NCBI RefSeq assembly: GCF_002443255.2
Contig: NW_019211454.1
Span: 58,287,693-58,351,692, forward strand
Length of the DNA: 64,000 nt
DNA from: Varroa destructor
Lineage: Eukaryota > Arthropoda > Arachnida > Mesostigmata > Varroidae
Direction of reading: 5' to 3'
Positions within the stretch are counted from its first letter, which is position 1, and every line of letters begins with the position of its first letter. The notes below the pieces were generated by a model. That model saw nothing but the letters and a program-made list of their open reading frames with translations. It was not told the DNA's origin and did not search any database. This document shows positions 36,800-58,673 of this stretch, piece by piece. Made by a program: the position numbers and the translations under genes.

Positions 36800-39700
36800 T
36801 ATATATAAAAAAGTTAAACACAAACAAGTAATTGACCCATTGACATCGACGCTTCCTGATTAATATCATGACACTGCTTATTAATGATTTCCATATGAAG
36901 TAATCTTGACTCCTCGTATAAAAAAGGTTTTACAATGGGGAACATTGTAACGCGAACGAATCATATACTTCATTTTTACTATATCTGTGTGTATAAATGA
37001 CAATTATCTGTGTTCCATGCGGTTCTATATGTCATTAAACCTCGTACTGCCAAAGCGGTGGTCTGATTATTCAAGTATAAATATTGCTTTCAAATATCAC
37101 AGAGTAAGTCCCAGATTAAACAAGACCGTGTAAACGATCAGTGAAATACATGAGCGCGAACAAAGAAAGCAAACTAAACAGAAGTAATAGTACCGAAAAG
37201 GCTCGGCAACATGCTGCGAATCTGTTTCATTCGCTAATAACAGCACGTGCTCAAGATCGGGAAATAGAAGCGCATGAAGTATCGTTGTTTAGCTGGGTGC
37301 TTCCAACTGCCCCATAGCGATGCCGCCAGCATTCAGCGGTGAGCACGGCTCAGCCAGTAGACATTCAGCAAGCTCATGCCAGGACGGACGAGACGCGTAT
37401 CCTTCGCTGGATGCGGTCCCGACTGTGCGGCAGTCATACCACACGAGGAAACTTAAATAAGCCTCAAATCAGCTATGGTTCCTCGAGTGGCTCCCTCTCG
37501 TCCTTCCACTCGGTTCCACCCAGTTCTGAAGAATATTTCCAGAACGAGGAATTCCTGTTGGCTCCAGTAGCAGCGGCGGTGGCAAAGGAAGCAAAAATTA
37601 ATTATCAGATATGTAGGACTACGTGTTATTTTAAAGTCCACGTACATACTTACACGCGCGCGCTTGCAGGAACGCACACAGAAACTCAAATAATATTATA
37701 TATCTCTGCAGAGAGGGATGTTGATGAACTACGCCGAACAGAGATTAATAGCAATAGCTGTGCGAAATAATTACCGTAAGAGATCAGATACAGGCTACAG
37801 TGGGTTCTGTGAATTAAGATGTTAAAAAATTTGCAAAGTAGGTACTACACCTAGGCATACGTACATATTCATCCTTTTGTTGTGCTCGCTGCATGTATGC
37901 ACCGGACTCTACCGAGTAAAGTTTTTCTAGAGGTTAGCATTTCCCAAGGCGTCCTAAAATGAATTTAAACTTGCGCATTGTGAACTTATGTTCAAGTTTG
38001 TTGCAGCTGGTCTTTCAGCCTTCTAGATTTCTCCCACGTCTATGGCGCTTGTTCTCTAGCAGCAGTCTGAAAATGGTCCGCTCTACAGACATTAGGCCTT
38101 TGGCAGGGATATTCGTAATGAGAAGTTTAGATAACTTCCGCGCGATAGTTCTTCTCTTATCCTGTCTCAGATAAGCCAGTGCATTGTTCTAGCCATTAGT
38201 TAGCTATTGTTATACAGTCACCTAGTTTCGGTGGTGCGATTACGTATTATAGTTTCGGTATTTTCTTTACTATCTTCGTTTATTAAACGACTCTGCTACG
38301 CTATGTACATACATAATCGATCAATTCCCTTTGAATTATTACTTTGCAATTCGCGGCCAGTTACTCTACTGAAGTTACTCCGGTGCTTTTTTCACATTAT
38401 CCATAGCTTTCGCCGATGAAATATTTCTAGAGCTGTCGTTTTGATCAGGCTTCTCGTCAACATACGCGATGTGAAAGACATGTCCAAACCAACAAAACGA
38501 CAAAAAGTGACACATATTTACATATAAACTATTACCCGTTTAGAATTCAGACATCATAGAAATCAATTTATGTTATTTTCGCAACTAGGAAGCATAATAA
38601 ATATATAATTTTTTTTAATTATAATGAAATCTTTTCTTTCATGTCTTGCTATTAAATATGAAAGTTATGAAACTTCACTACATGTAACAACGCATAACAA
38701 TAAGAACACCGCTTATGAGTTTTTATCTCGTATGCAATAGTAATTGCATATAATGGACAAGTCTAGGACATATAATAGAAGCTGCTGGTTGGTATATTAT
38801 TAAGACAGCTTAAGAAAATCTATATAATTATATAAGTATGTAATAACAAGTATTCAATATAAGCCGGAGTAATAACTATAGTGTAAAAATAAATGGGTAA
38901 GCACACAGTTGACATCTATGTTGCATTAGCCAAAGCCGGTTGCTACACGCTGATGCGGCCCCATCCGTAGAGAAAAAATTTGCTCGGCGAGATCCTCGGA
39001 AGCATGCGCGTAGCAGCTGACGGTGTCTTCATAACGGCGGATTCTGAACGAACGAAGGTGTAGGAAACAAATTAATATGCTACAAAATAGGTCAAGCATT
39101 TGTATCGGTTTAGAGAATACTTTATCAAAGATGCATTAGCTGAGTGGCTTTAATGGTATCAAACCTCCAACGACCATAGCGTTCTCGTACACTTCACGGC
39201 AGCTGCGGATACATAATGAAGAGATTTTATGCGGGCCCTGCCAACAAAACTGCCAGCGAATCTGATATTTAATGGAAGTAGATATTTCTACTGGTCTCGG
39301 AGATATTTGTACAAGTCGTGAGTATCTCACCCCAATTTTGTACCCAATTCGTCGTTTGACCCACCTCTTGTAAATACTATAGGTCTACGAGTAGGCTTGG
39401 GAAGCATGCTTTTCTGGGCAGGGCCTGCTTTCATTCAAGCCATTGATTTATCACGCCACGCGTTTCTCCGAAGACCAAACTTTCGCTGCCGAAGTTCTGT
39501 AATACTAGCGGAACTTCGTGCATTCCGTACAGCTTGGCCTGCTGCGCATCTCGTTGTAGCGAATTCACGTCATACGCTAAGTTCGTTTTACTCAAACTAC
39601 ATCCAGCGATGCGTTAGGTATGAGAACAATTTTCCCATGTAGTTGCAGGCGAACTTAGTAAAAAGTTCCTTACAAAAATTGTTATATTAAAAGCAAAGAT

Positions 39701-42700
39701 CAAATGAAGAAAAAGCAGCCTACGAAATTGAATAGGAAATTTATGGAACACCCTGCCTATATGACCGAAAGGCTTTGGAAGCATTAGGTACATGTAGGAT
39801 TCGTCTATCATTCATTGAACAATAAACAAAAACCACCTTTTAGGGGTAGACTGGGGCTGTCCGTTTTTTAAACGCAATGCTTTTCGGTAGCCAACTTTAC
39901 TTCGGATAACTTTTCGGTCATATGCATTGCTTGGCTCCAACTGCTCTGCACAGTTTACCAAGCAGTAGCCAGCGAAAGAGCTCACAAAACTCACTCACTC
40001 AGATTAGCAGCTTTTCAGGCTTGAACGCTAGTTCAATGGAAACGTTTTCTGCGCATCTACGACCCGGCTTGGCCACCATCTTTAGCGGTCTTCGAGCCAT
40101 AATGACTGATACTTTCAATGGGGGCTTCCGCAAGTTGCCACTACACTGGTCTGCTTCCACTTTTCTCTTTAAGGTCTTCTTTTTTACAGAAAAACGGTTA
40201 TGCGCGAATATTGTAGTAAGATTCAAGCTTATCTGCATGCAGCTGACAGCGTATCAGTTGGCTTATAGGAAGAAAAAGCTATATCAGATAGAGCCACGAA
40301 AATACACAATGGTTCCGTTTGAGATTCGTACACCCCGCAGTAGCGTCTCCTCGGAGACCTATAAAGTCAGCATAAGTAGCAGTTGAGTAACCTCAATCTT
40401 AACTACCCGTATCGCCTATTTTGATTATTTTGTTATACGAAAAGCATTATATTAATGAGTGACGAATAAAAACGAAGATAAATGATGCTGTAGATTACGC
40501 TGCTTTTTATCTTCTAGCAGGTCCATCTGTACTATAAGACAAACGCTCTGCCTAGAAGTCAACTTTCTTCAAAAGCAGTCAATAGAAGGCTAATCTAGCC
40601 GATTTTCCCTTAATGGAAAACTAGCTTACAACAGTCAGTCCACGATAACGTATTGCATCTCCAGTAACAACACCTTCATTCAACACATTCACCTGAGTCA
40701 TGCAGTTTGTGTAAGAAATCATAAAGCCTGCTTTATGATGTTTTAGACATTGAAATTACATAATAAATGTGAAATGTTAGGGTGACGATTTTCGAGAAAA
40801 TCATTGGTGTAATTCGGGTATCGACGTCAGGATCGTGCTAAATCTATCCGTATCTAGGGTACCAGCCTCACTTGCTATGGGATAGTACCACTGCCTCCGT
40901 ATGATTTTGACGCGTATGGTACATGTAGTAACTCGTTTTCAGCGAACCAGGAACAACTGTCCGATATGAGTTATCTCGTTAGCTCTTTTCTAAGGAAGAA
41001 GCAGCTGTAGTACTGCTAATGGTATTATTTCCATAATATTGCAATGCTAACCTAGCGTTTCTTTACTTATCACAAGGACATGTGGGGTATTCTAAATTCG
41101 AAATCACATTGTTTACACTAAAACGAGTTAGCTGACTGAAGCGGGACTTAGAACTCGAAATATTTATTTAACGGCAATACCAATAGTGGTAGTTCTAGTG
41201 ACAGAAGCAGCTGTCGGTGTCGTGTAGCCTACTCCTGGACTGTTAGGTGATACGTAAGGGGCTTGGGAACGTGCCTGGATAGCTGTCGGCTTTCTTGCTA
41301 AGCCCAGGTGCGACTACTGGCAGGGTAGTGACGTAATGTTCCTACCTATTTTCCATCTATTTATTGCCAAATGGGAAAGAGAAAAAGGCCGACCAGCATA
41401 GACGGCTCCGGAGGAAGGGATGATGGTAGCTCTATTAAAAGTGGCCGCTGTAAAAACGGAACGACAGACCGATGAGTAGCCTAAACGCCACCGTCACTCG
41501 CATACGACTGCCTCCGCATATATACAAACATACACTCCTCAAGTGGCAACAGAGCCCCCTCATACGCTCTTTCCCGTCCCATCTTATTATTTCTTTTACA
41601 AGTTGCCGCTTTGCCATATACCCCTTTAACTATGAAGGTCTTGTAGGAAGGGTTCGTGCTTCGGAAACACGTAAGGCTCTTCCGGTGAAATCCATGGCGG
41701 TCGGACACTGCTGGCGCTGGCAGCAGGGTCAAAGGATTACCTCACTATTGCTAACGAAGCCTCTCGTTTGTGCTCGCTTTCTGAAACCTTAAGATCAGTG
41801 GTGATGGCGGCAGCTTGGTTGGCGGCTGCTTGTCTAACCCGTGCTTGCAAGGGCTTTGGTTTGTAAGTGAAGTTTACAACCTCTCGACCATCACTCCCCT
41901 GTCCACCTGTTTTCATTTTTCGCCCTACAAATAACCTATCCAGGGGTTTCTTTCGAGGTTGCTACCGCGGCATACCTCAGCGTCTACCCCTCAGTCCACC
42001 CTTGTCGCTTCCTCCCTAGCTAGACACTACCCTAACATCAACCATTTTCTATGCTACCGACACTCCACACTTTGTTCCTTCCAACGACTCTTTCGCTGTG
42101 TGCCCCCCCAGAATCCAGACCATCCCATTGGGCTATAGCGGGCAGGGTCCGCTGTATCAGCGTGAGCTGTTGCCCGCAAAATGAGGATCACATCTCTTCA
42201 TTGAGGCGCCAGCGAACGGGTTCGTGTTCAGTGGGCCCATCTAGTGCTCTGCATATATAGAGGATCAGCGCATATATGTAAGTAGCTGGGAGACAGCCAT
42301 TGTAAAACAGAGCTAAAGAGATAGCGCCTCAGGAAGCTGTATGTTTGGCATATGGCAGCCTGAACGTCCGGCCGATAGTTGCTGCCCTAACAATATCTGC
42401 TTGCAGTTTCTCTGAACCATCTAGATTTCTATGAAAAGAAACGAGATATCCACCGATGATGGCACTAGATAAAAAGCCAGACGTTGACCCTGATTAGCTT
42501 TAGCTGACAAAATAGGTCACGAAAAAGTTTAGTGCAGCTATAATACTCTGTTACTATCGGTACGCTGCGACTGAGAAAGCCCGATGTCACATACCTCTAG
42601 TGTTGAGCGAGAAGTTTTCGTGGTTTACGGAAAATGACTGTAGAGCCACATGGTGTCCTTCACTTTCAAGTGCACATTATAAATCCTTAATGAATTATAG

Positions 42701-45700
42701 GCCACGTAACTTACTTGTACGTTTAACTATAACGAGGAGGCAGTCAGAGTGGAAACACACTTTGACATCATACGTAATTGTAGTAGATATATATATGGAT
42801 GTCCTGGTAAGATGTGTATACACGTACATAGCGGCGCGTCTAAACTGAAAAATGTTACGCTTTGTTTCTAGCACTGTGTCTAGACAAAAACAGGTTCTTC
42901 AACGAAATTATTTCCATGTGTGAATGTAAACACTTTGGTTTCTCACTGTCATGATTGGTCAATTCAGTTACCGTCGACTGTGATCACAACTTTAATTCGA
43001 AATCTAGAATACTAACCAATCATTCTCAATCGTTTGTTTTTTTTTATTACACAAGTAACAGTTCAGTAGTGACCCTGCGTATATAGCGCATGAAAAATTT
43101 CGACAGAACCAAACGGCTAAAAATTTAAAAGAAAAACTACAGCTAATCTCAAAAATACTAACCGTTGGAGCCTATCTAGACAACCCATTCGGAATACATC
43201 TAGACAACAAGCTGAAACGGCTATCTGTTTCTGTCTGAAAGACGTGAAGATTCAGAAATGGCTCTTCAAGCATTTTTTTTTTAAATCTAAATTCAATTGA
43301 GAACTTCTGATATGCCCCATGAGAGCTCGGGTTCTCTGGAAACCACGTAAAAGCTCACAACATCTTGGCAATTCCGGGCAAAAAAATGAGTGGGAATTGG
43401 GGGAAACTCTAGCGTGAAAAGATTAGAAGAGCACACAAGGAACAAAAGGCCAATTCGTCTGCCGAGCTGTTTTGTAGAAGCTAACAAATTAGCTTTAAAG
43501 TTTTCCATTTTTGACAGCAAGCGGCATTCGTACCCGATTGGTCAAAATTTAAAACGGCCATATTGTCTCCCAAAAGGAAAGCACTTTTCTGCCATCCTAA
43601 GGGTCCATTCCGTGAAAACTTACATTCAGCACCCTACGCTCATCTTCGTACGTAATCACGACACACTATATATAAGCAATATTTCAGCAAAAGTCAATTA
43701 TATCTTATTCTGTTTCAATCGATACCAGCTTAAAAAAAAGTTAGTGGAAAAAAAAATTGCTCAAATACTATATATCATACAACGAAGCGATTTTATTATT
43801 TTTCAGAATACAATATCTACCTGTAACCTTCTCGGCCTAAAAATGATCAAATATATGAAGCCTACTTGTATGGTTAGTAGGATTAGTCTGCGATTGTACC
43901 GTGTGATAAGATGAAGCGTTGAGTCAAATGACGTATAGGTGATGATGATGGCAAAGTTCTTTTTTTAACTGATATACAATCATACCTGGTCCGCATTTGA
44001 CGAGTCGAGTCGATCAGTATTGCAGAGTACGTACAATCTAGATCCTGTAAGCGTAGCATATCGTAGGGTATATTGGCTAATATCAAGATTTATTTACCAA
44101 TACCACCACTGTATAGCAGGATACATGATAAAACTGTTGTCTAAAAATCGTATGAGCAATGGCTTGATAGGTTGTTTTATTAATTCCTTAACGTATTCAT
44201 AAAGATATGTATATGTATAAAACTTTTTCATGCATAGATCTGATCTTATACGAAGCACTCTCTCTTACACGCGTCAGAAGTCATCTAGCGTTAGTAGGTT
44301 AACGGCGAAGCGTTCCCTCCGGCCTCATCAGCCATTATCGAGCCTGCCATCATTATCATATTATCAATTTATTTCAATCATATTATACCAGTTATTATAC
44401 ACGTGCCGTATATACCGTACTGATATGATTTTACATACGAGAACGAGCGCGAGTGGGAAGAAAGGACACAGCGACAGTCTTGGTACTATCGAGACGGACT
44501 CCAAATTGAGTTTTCTCATTGAAGTTGAATAGTTTCTTATTGTCACTCTTCCATTTGTTCTTAGATCGAAGTTGCTAGTTTTACTGTTACAAGCACTTCT
44601 GTTACTACATCAATTTAGTACTATCGCTGATCTTTGTATCGCTGCTGGTAGTGCTTCCGCCGTTGCTACATGACTGGCAGCTATGATAGTTGATTATGGC
44701 AGACACGATTATTCGGCCCATTAATCATTCAGCAACACGCCGATCATGCTATGGCATAGGTTATCCTTAGTGGTCCTTTTCCACAGTGGGATGAGCAGGC
44801 TGACATGGAAGACAAGATGGTATTATAGAGGCTTGTGAAGACAGACGTATGGTCAGGAATGAAGAAAGTACTAGACTTACTCTTTAGTCGATATATCCCT
44901 GTTCTGTGGGCTCTGCCAACAGTAATCTTCATTGGTAGACATGGCGGCTACGATTGCGTGGGAGAAGTAGCTAGATGGAGAGCAGCTGGCCGGGAGGATA
45001 CTGCGAAAAAAGAATCACGACAAGCGAGAGAGGAGGCCTTATCTACCATCTATCTACCAATAGAGGGTAAACGTTGATCTGTTCATTGCCTTTAGTCCCG
45101 TCAATCTACATTATATAGATTGGCTTTGAGTCAATTAGTCACGATGTTCGGCTAAAATCCTTGATCGACCTTTCGATTTATATTTTGGTCGTGCATCACG
45201 CGTGTTGTTTTTGGTAACAGAAATTGCGGTTAAAGATATGATCCCTGGGAAGTTCTGCGCCCACTGATTGTTATTTGCTAAAGTAAATCTTCCAAGTGGG
45301 TTACGAGCACCACGTACGAGGCATGCATCTCGATAGAATCCCACACGCTGGTTCATTTCCTTGAAAGTTGAAGTAATAATTTATTCAGTGTAAATTAGGG
45401 GATCCCTTTGTTTTCGTATTCTGCTACTTTGTGTGTGGTGCACACCCACAACGAGTCAATCATATTGTTTGCTCTGGAGGCAAAAAGTTTTATGGCCAAG
45501 CCGTATGAAAAATAAACGCTGAGTACCTCTTTTCCGTGTGCAGACATAGAGCTCAATGGAATCATACATGAATGCAGAAATGATTCCAGTGGCTCCATTA
45601 TTCAGCCAATTTTTCTGGCGAAGATTATTGACTTGCTTTAGATATAGTCTACACGTCTAGTCGTTTGGTCGTATTTTGATACACGCGCAAGTGCACATGT

Positions 45701-45848
45701 CACGTACGGAGACGATCAATCAATAACATCACAACACCGTATCGTGGCTTCGATATTTACTACGCCACTGCGGCGTACTAGGAAACAGTCTACGAACAAT
45801 TTCTAATGAAAAGCAGTTCCGCCACGCTTTACAATGTTTGCGTTCAAC

Positions 45849-45871
45849 ATATATATATATATATATATATA
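45849..45871. repeat. (AT)n microsatellite
   Basis: About eleven AT units. Confidence 0.9.
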
Positions 45872-48800
45872 ACAAAAATATTGAACGACGCTATATATGT
45901 AGCGCCATCGTCGCAAGGAATGCTCGCCCGATCAAGAGCGATAAAAAGGCGGGCAGTGATCGTCCCTGAGCAGTCGCTCCGTTTACCACTTTGCGCGCAA
46001 CGGCCGCTGCTGCTACTACGTTACCGCAGAGATTGTAGATTCTTGTTGTGTCACCATGTATGATGAACCGGCCCGCACCGCGTTTCCACAACACGAAGTA
46101 ATCGTTTTGATGCCACTTTTCCCTATTGGCCCCGCTATTCCACGGATCACCAACCCATTCTATTAGAGCCATTCACAATAGCGGCGACTGCGACTCTCAC
46201 CTCTCTGTCTAGCAGTCTCTCTAAGTGTCCTATTTTTCGTCTGTTAAGGATCTCGTTAAGAAGACGCTTTGTCAAAACGGCCAAGTGTCTTTGAGCTAAT
46301 CGTATCGCTCGGACAAATACTGCCATTGCATTAAGATAGTTCCCAATGTATCAATTAGCAGCAACGTTGGTCCCCAATCCCTTGACTGTTTGGCGTGACA
46401 CGTATTACTCTGAGCGTGACAGAGTATAGCAAGAAGTGCTGGCGCTAATTCCACATCGACTACATGATGTGGCAGTTCAGGCAAGCTACTGGTAGATTTG
46501 TGCAGTCCATGCACGTTCGCTTGGGTTCGTGTGAGCGTTACAAAAAATTGCCCTTGGTCGCGTGGTCATCCACCAACGACAAGAGTAGCAGACGACTACG
46601 ACGGCTGGAGACCGTGAACGTAAGAACATATTCTAACGTGAATTGTTTAGGCAGAGAGGCGTTCCTCATCTAGCAAACTCATGAGTTCTCAACCTGTGTG
46701 TTTATCGTTTAGGAACGTTACTGTTTCTTCAAATTTAATAAACGATATTGCCGTATCTGATTGCTTTTTGTCTTAATTTGACGTATACATTCTAATCATT
46801 ACGATAAGTATGTATAAGATTTCTATGTATGTTTAATAAAACCCACAACAACCCGGGTTGTTTGGGTTGTAATCAATAGCTCTGCTCTATTCGAGTGTCC
46901 ATTTGCGTTTGCATTCAATTAATCAGTAAACGTTCATCTTTCGACCAAGAAGTTGAATGTAAGTGTTGACAATTCTATTCGTTTCTTCTAATTTTATATG
47001 TAAGCTCTTCGTTTTTGTTCCGTGGTTTCAGTCAGCCAAAAAAAGGCACAACTAAATAGACAACTGTCAAGCCACTCCTTTCAAACATAACCGGCCTCTT
47101 AGATATTGTACCTTTCCTCACAAAGACGTTAATATACTTCTTAGACATGAGATATGTTGACTCATTTGTAAAGCTGATGTCACCGTCTCTGTTTGAAAGA
47201 AACCGCTACCTAAAGAAACCTCTCGTTTTGGCTAATAATATGAGTCCAGCGTATGTTTGCTGGACCGCCTGAAGAATAGGCTTACGTTTTGAGCCTGGAA
47301 AAAAGCTTTGGAATTAATCTGCCATTTGAACGCGCTTATTTATGTGCACGACGTGGCGTTGGCGAGACTTGATATATCCTGTACGCTTCCTCCTATCGAA
47401 CCGCCCACATCATTTGGGTCTCATCTACACTGCCCAGGATGTATCTTGATGTACACTTTTTCGATTCCTATTTACAAAATTGAATTTCCTCATCGGACGG
47501 GTGCTACGAATGGACCAGTAGCTCTACACTGGCAAATTAAAGGATAGCTGCTTACAATATATTTACATTTCTATCTTAATACTAGTTGAAGCAAAATATA
47601 TCCGCTCGATTTCATGTTTACATTCGCAAAAATCGAAAAGAGCTAAATCAGAGCCCATTAGTCAGTGGCATCCCAAAACAAGGCAATGACCTTGGCGAAG
47701 TTAAAACGTTGATAGTTCTAATGAATTGTTTGGTAATCCTAGGACGAGCAAATTTTTCCCAGAGTCAAGCTCCGGCAAATGCCTGGCTCCATTAGCATAC
47801 TGTTAATGGCCGTATAAGCATCCAGGAGGGCCCCCTTCCGGTTGGAAGTCGATGCGGTCCTTTGTTCGCATCTTTGTCAATAAAGCACATTGTTCTTCTC
47901 TGCTTCGCCAACAACCCAGTCAGTGGTCGATATTCTATACAAGTGTTTTTAGCATTAACACCATCTTTACTGTCCAAACGCCATCAAGGTCCTCTATTAT
48001 TTATTTCTATATATGTATATATTCATATGGCATGTTGGGACATCAAAGGATTTAAGTATTACCTGGTGGTTCTGTTTTGTTTCCAATTGGATGAAGTAAA
48101 TACGTGTTTATCACAAGACATGTGGATGTAGCTGGTTTGAGAAGTCACAATAGAGATAACAGTAGCGGCTCTCCGTTGACATATAGTAGACTATATGAGC
48201 TATCTGTTAACCAATGAAAGAACGGGTCTCAATAAGGACGACTGCTTACTATATTTAATTGCCTGCGTTAAACTCATCTATATTAGCTTTCAGTGATCTG
48301 ACGAATTCATTCAAAATGAACTCCCGTCAGTAGGCTCTGAAGTCCTCGGGGCGGCCACAAAGTTCGAACAACTGGTTCGTTCAAATTCGTCTGCTTCAAA
48401 TGCGTTTGACAGATAAACGCACGAACGGAAAAAAGTCTAATCTCAAGGGTTATAAAGCTTAAATAATAACAGTTATACGTAATCCGTCGATTGCTACACT
48501 CTCACCCCATAGCAATGGGCTTTTGCAAGTTCAAGCCATCCCCAGTAAATCCGTTAACGCTTAATCCGAGTTCTCTCGACCTAGGAAGGTTCACCGTGCT
48601 TTTCATCCCTACAAAAGATCAGTGATGCACTGTCGTAGCCGCAAACACTTGGCCAGTAACTGGACGACAATGTGTATCAACGAACGATAGCAATAATAAG
48701 AACTAATTTGTCTATTAAGGAAAGAGAACTATAAAATCGACTAAATCTATTAATATGCCCGTTTTTCTATATACGCTGGGAAGATTGTTATGCGAAGACC

Positions 48801-50354
48801 GAAGCATTGCCATTGAAACTGTGCTCAAGGGGAGAAATACTGGCACCCATGTTAAGATACAACGAGTGTATGTGAACACTGAATGTCTGGGTGTCGAAAG
48901 ACAGGATCAAAACGCGGATAATAAACAACTGTAGACAAACAAGTTGTAGGACAATAAGGGCTATATAATTACGGCCTAAGTTCTACTTGAAGTTCAAAAC
49001 GGTGTTCGTCACTTGTTTCAACTTACCTATTTTGTTTCATCTGATGTTATTCATTCAAATCGGGCTGTTTTAAATATATTGAATTCGGAAGCGTTGAGCG
49101 TTCGAGGTGTTCATACTTATTCTTGGAATCTTAATCTCTTAGTCTTGCAACATAATCAACCCGCAAAACTATATGCTGAAGTTTATAAACTCAAGCCTAT
49201 GATTTAACTATTTTTGGGTTTAGTTGTCAATTATCGCGCTGTTTAAGACCGCAACTGATTTACATTAACATGATTGTTATACATCTAATTTTTCCGAATA
49301 GCGATAGATAATTTATTATAAATATGAATATTTGATATATTAATTTTCCATAGCAACCAGACCGGAGATAATAATGGCTTCTTATTTTGAGATGAACCCT
49401 CTAGTCGAACACTTGGAGTACATAGGAATTTATAAGATTTTGCGATCTCATTCCAACAATGGAAACGTCCCATACTGGGAAACCAAAGCTACGCCTCTAG
49501 TAGATACCAGCCAGACAAACATGTGACAGTGTATATATGTAACTACTGTATCATTATGTAAAGATTATTTCCAAAAAAATGTGTCTTTAAAAAAGATTGC
49601 TTCCTCCTGATTTAAAAAATATGTAAGATCCATCTAATAATATTTGCCTAAGTAGTAAGCCTAAGTACAACGATTGGATTAGCTTGCGTAAGATAATTTG
49701 ATATACTGAGCATATAATAGGACCAATAATTTAATAAATGAGGCCAATTTATGAAAAATTGTTTTATAGAAATTAACTAATCAATAGTTAAGTAACGTGC
49801 TTCATGTGTTAACAGCGATAGCCCGTGATCATTTTTAATACCTAATAACCAGCCGTATTAGACGGTACTATATTCAAACATATTTATATATTGTAAAATT
49901 TAAGACAACTTCTTCGTTTGTTTGAGCTAGTATACAATGATGTTTTTTTTAAATCAGACGCAGGTCGTTTCTTCACATTCTTACTGAATCCTTAATGACA
50001 ACTCGAAAAACAACGGCAGCCAAGGATTTCTTCTCATAATGGTTTGCTGAATGACAATGAAGCAAAGCCCTTTACCATGAGATGGTTTGACATCTTGAAT
50101 GGGAAAAAGAAACCGTGTCCAATAACTCAAACATAAATTAGCTTCCCGTTTATTCAAGATTGAAGCGGGGAAACTAGAATAGAATTGGCGACACATTTGA
50201 TAAATCCAGCAGCGACTGTCTATGACGAGTTATATATAGAAAAAATACGCAGGCAAATGCCACATGTTATCGCACGTTATATACAATCTGTAGTCGCCGT
50301 ATGTAGTAATCCCTATTATTTCACTATCATCGTATATATACATATACGATCTTA

Positions 50355-50373
50355 CATATATATATATATATAT
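50355..50373. repeat. (AT)n microsatellite
   Basis: About nine AT units, preceded by a catatacgat-type imperfect palindrome. Confidence 0.85.
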
Positions 50374-50831
50374 GTGTGAGACCAGGCTTAACTAAGTTGG
50401 TAGATTGGTCACGCGTGGAGAATCGTAGGTTTGGTATCTAGGCCGGCAATAGGCATATAGAATTCCCGTAACAAATCAGGCAGTTTCTATGCTCAAACAT
50501 GCCCTAATTACTAAGACTTTTGCCATTAACAATAAGTTGCATTTGCAACGTGTTGTTACTGACTATCTGGTCTTAACCAGGCTAGTATGACGCAGTCTTA
50601 GCAATAGATTTCATAGTTGAAAAGAAGGAACATGTACATCATTTCTGCAGGTCTGTATGACATTCTTTTAATTTTCGTACGCGTTTTTCAATTGCTAGGT
50701 ATAGCTACGTGAAAGCTTATAACGGTGTTCTTTCTCGCTCTAACCGGACTCGACTGAGACATTTGTTTAGATTAGCCCTCACACGCAATTATCATTCGTT
50801 TCGCTTTGCGTTTTACTTCAGATGATCGGCG

Positions 50832-58673
<7,842 letters not shown>

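Larger units (their letters stand above)
36800..50821. other. No gene recognised; acetylcholinesterase upstream region
   Basis: Mostly AT-rich with a GC-richer patch at 41.2-42.3 kb. Open frames up to 174 codons (43,390-43,914, plus strand) show no recognisable domain. A 16-bp perfect palindrome (aacaacccgggttgtt) sits at 46,847-46,862. (AT)n tracts lie at 45,849-45,871 and 50,355-50,373. Untranslated first exon(s) and the promoter of the acetylcholinesterase gene must lie somewhere in or beyond this stretch, because its first coding exon begins at an acceptor. Confidence 0.3.

Noticed and set aside
38463..38480. tgaaagacatg resembling the start of miR-71
   Set aside because: Only about 11 bases agree and no precursor hairpin is evident.
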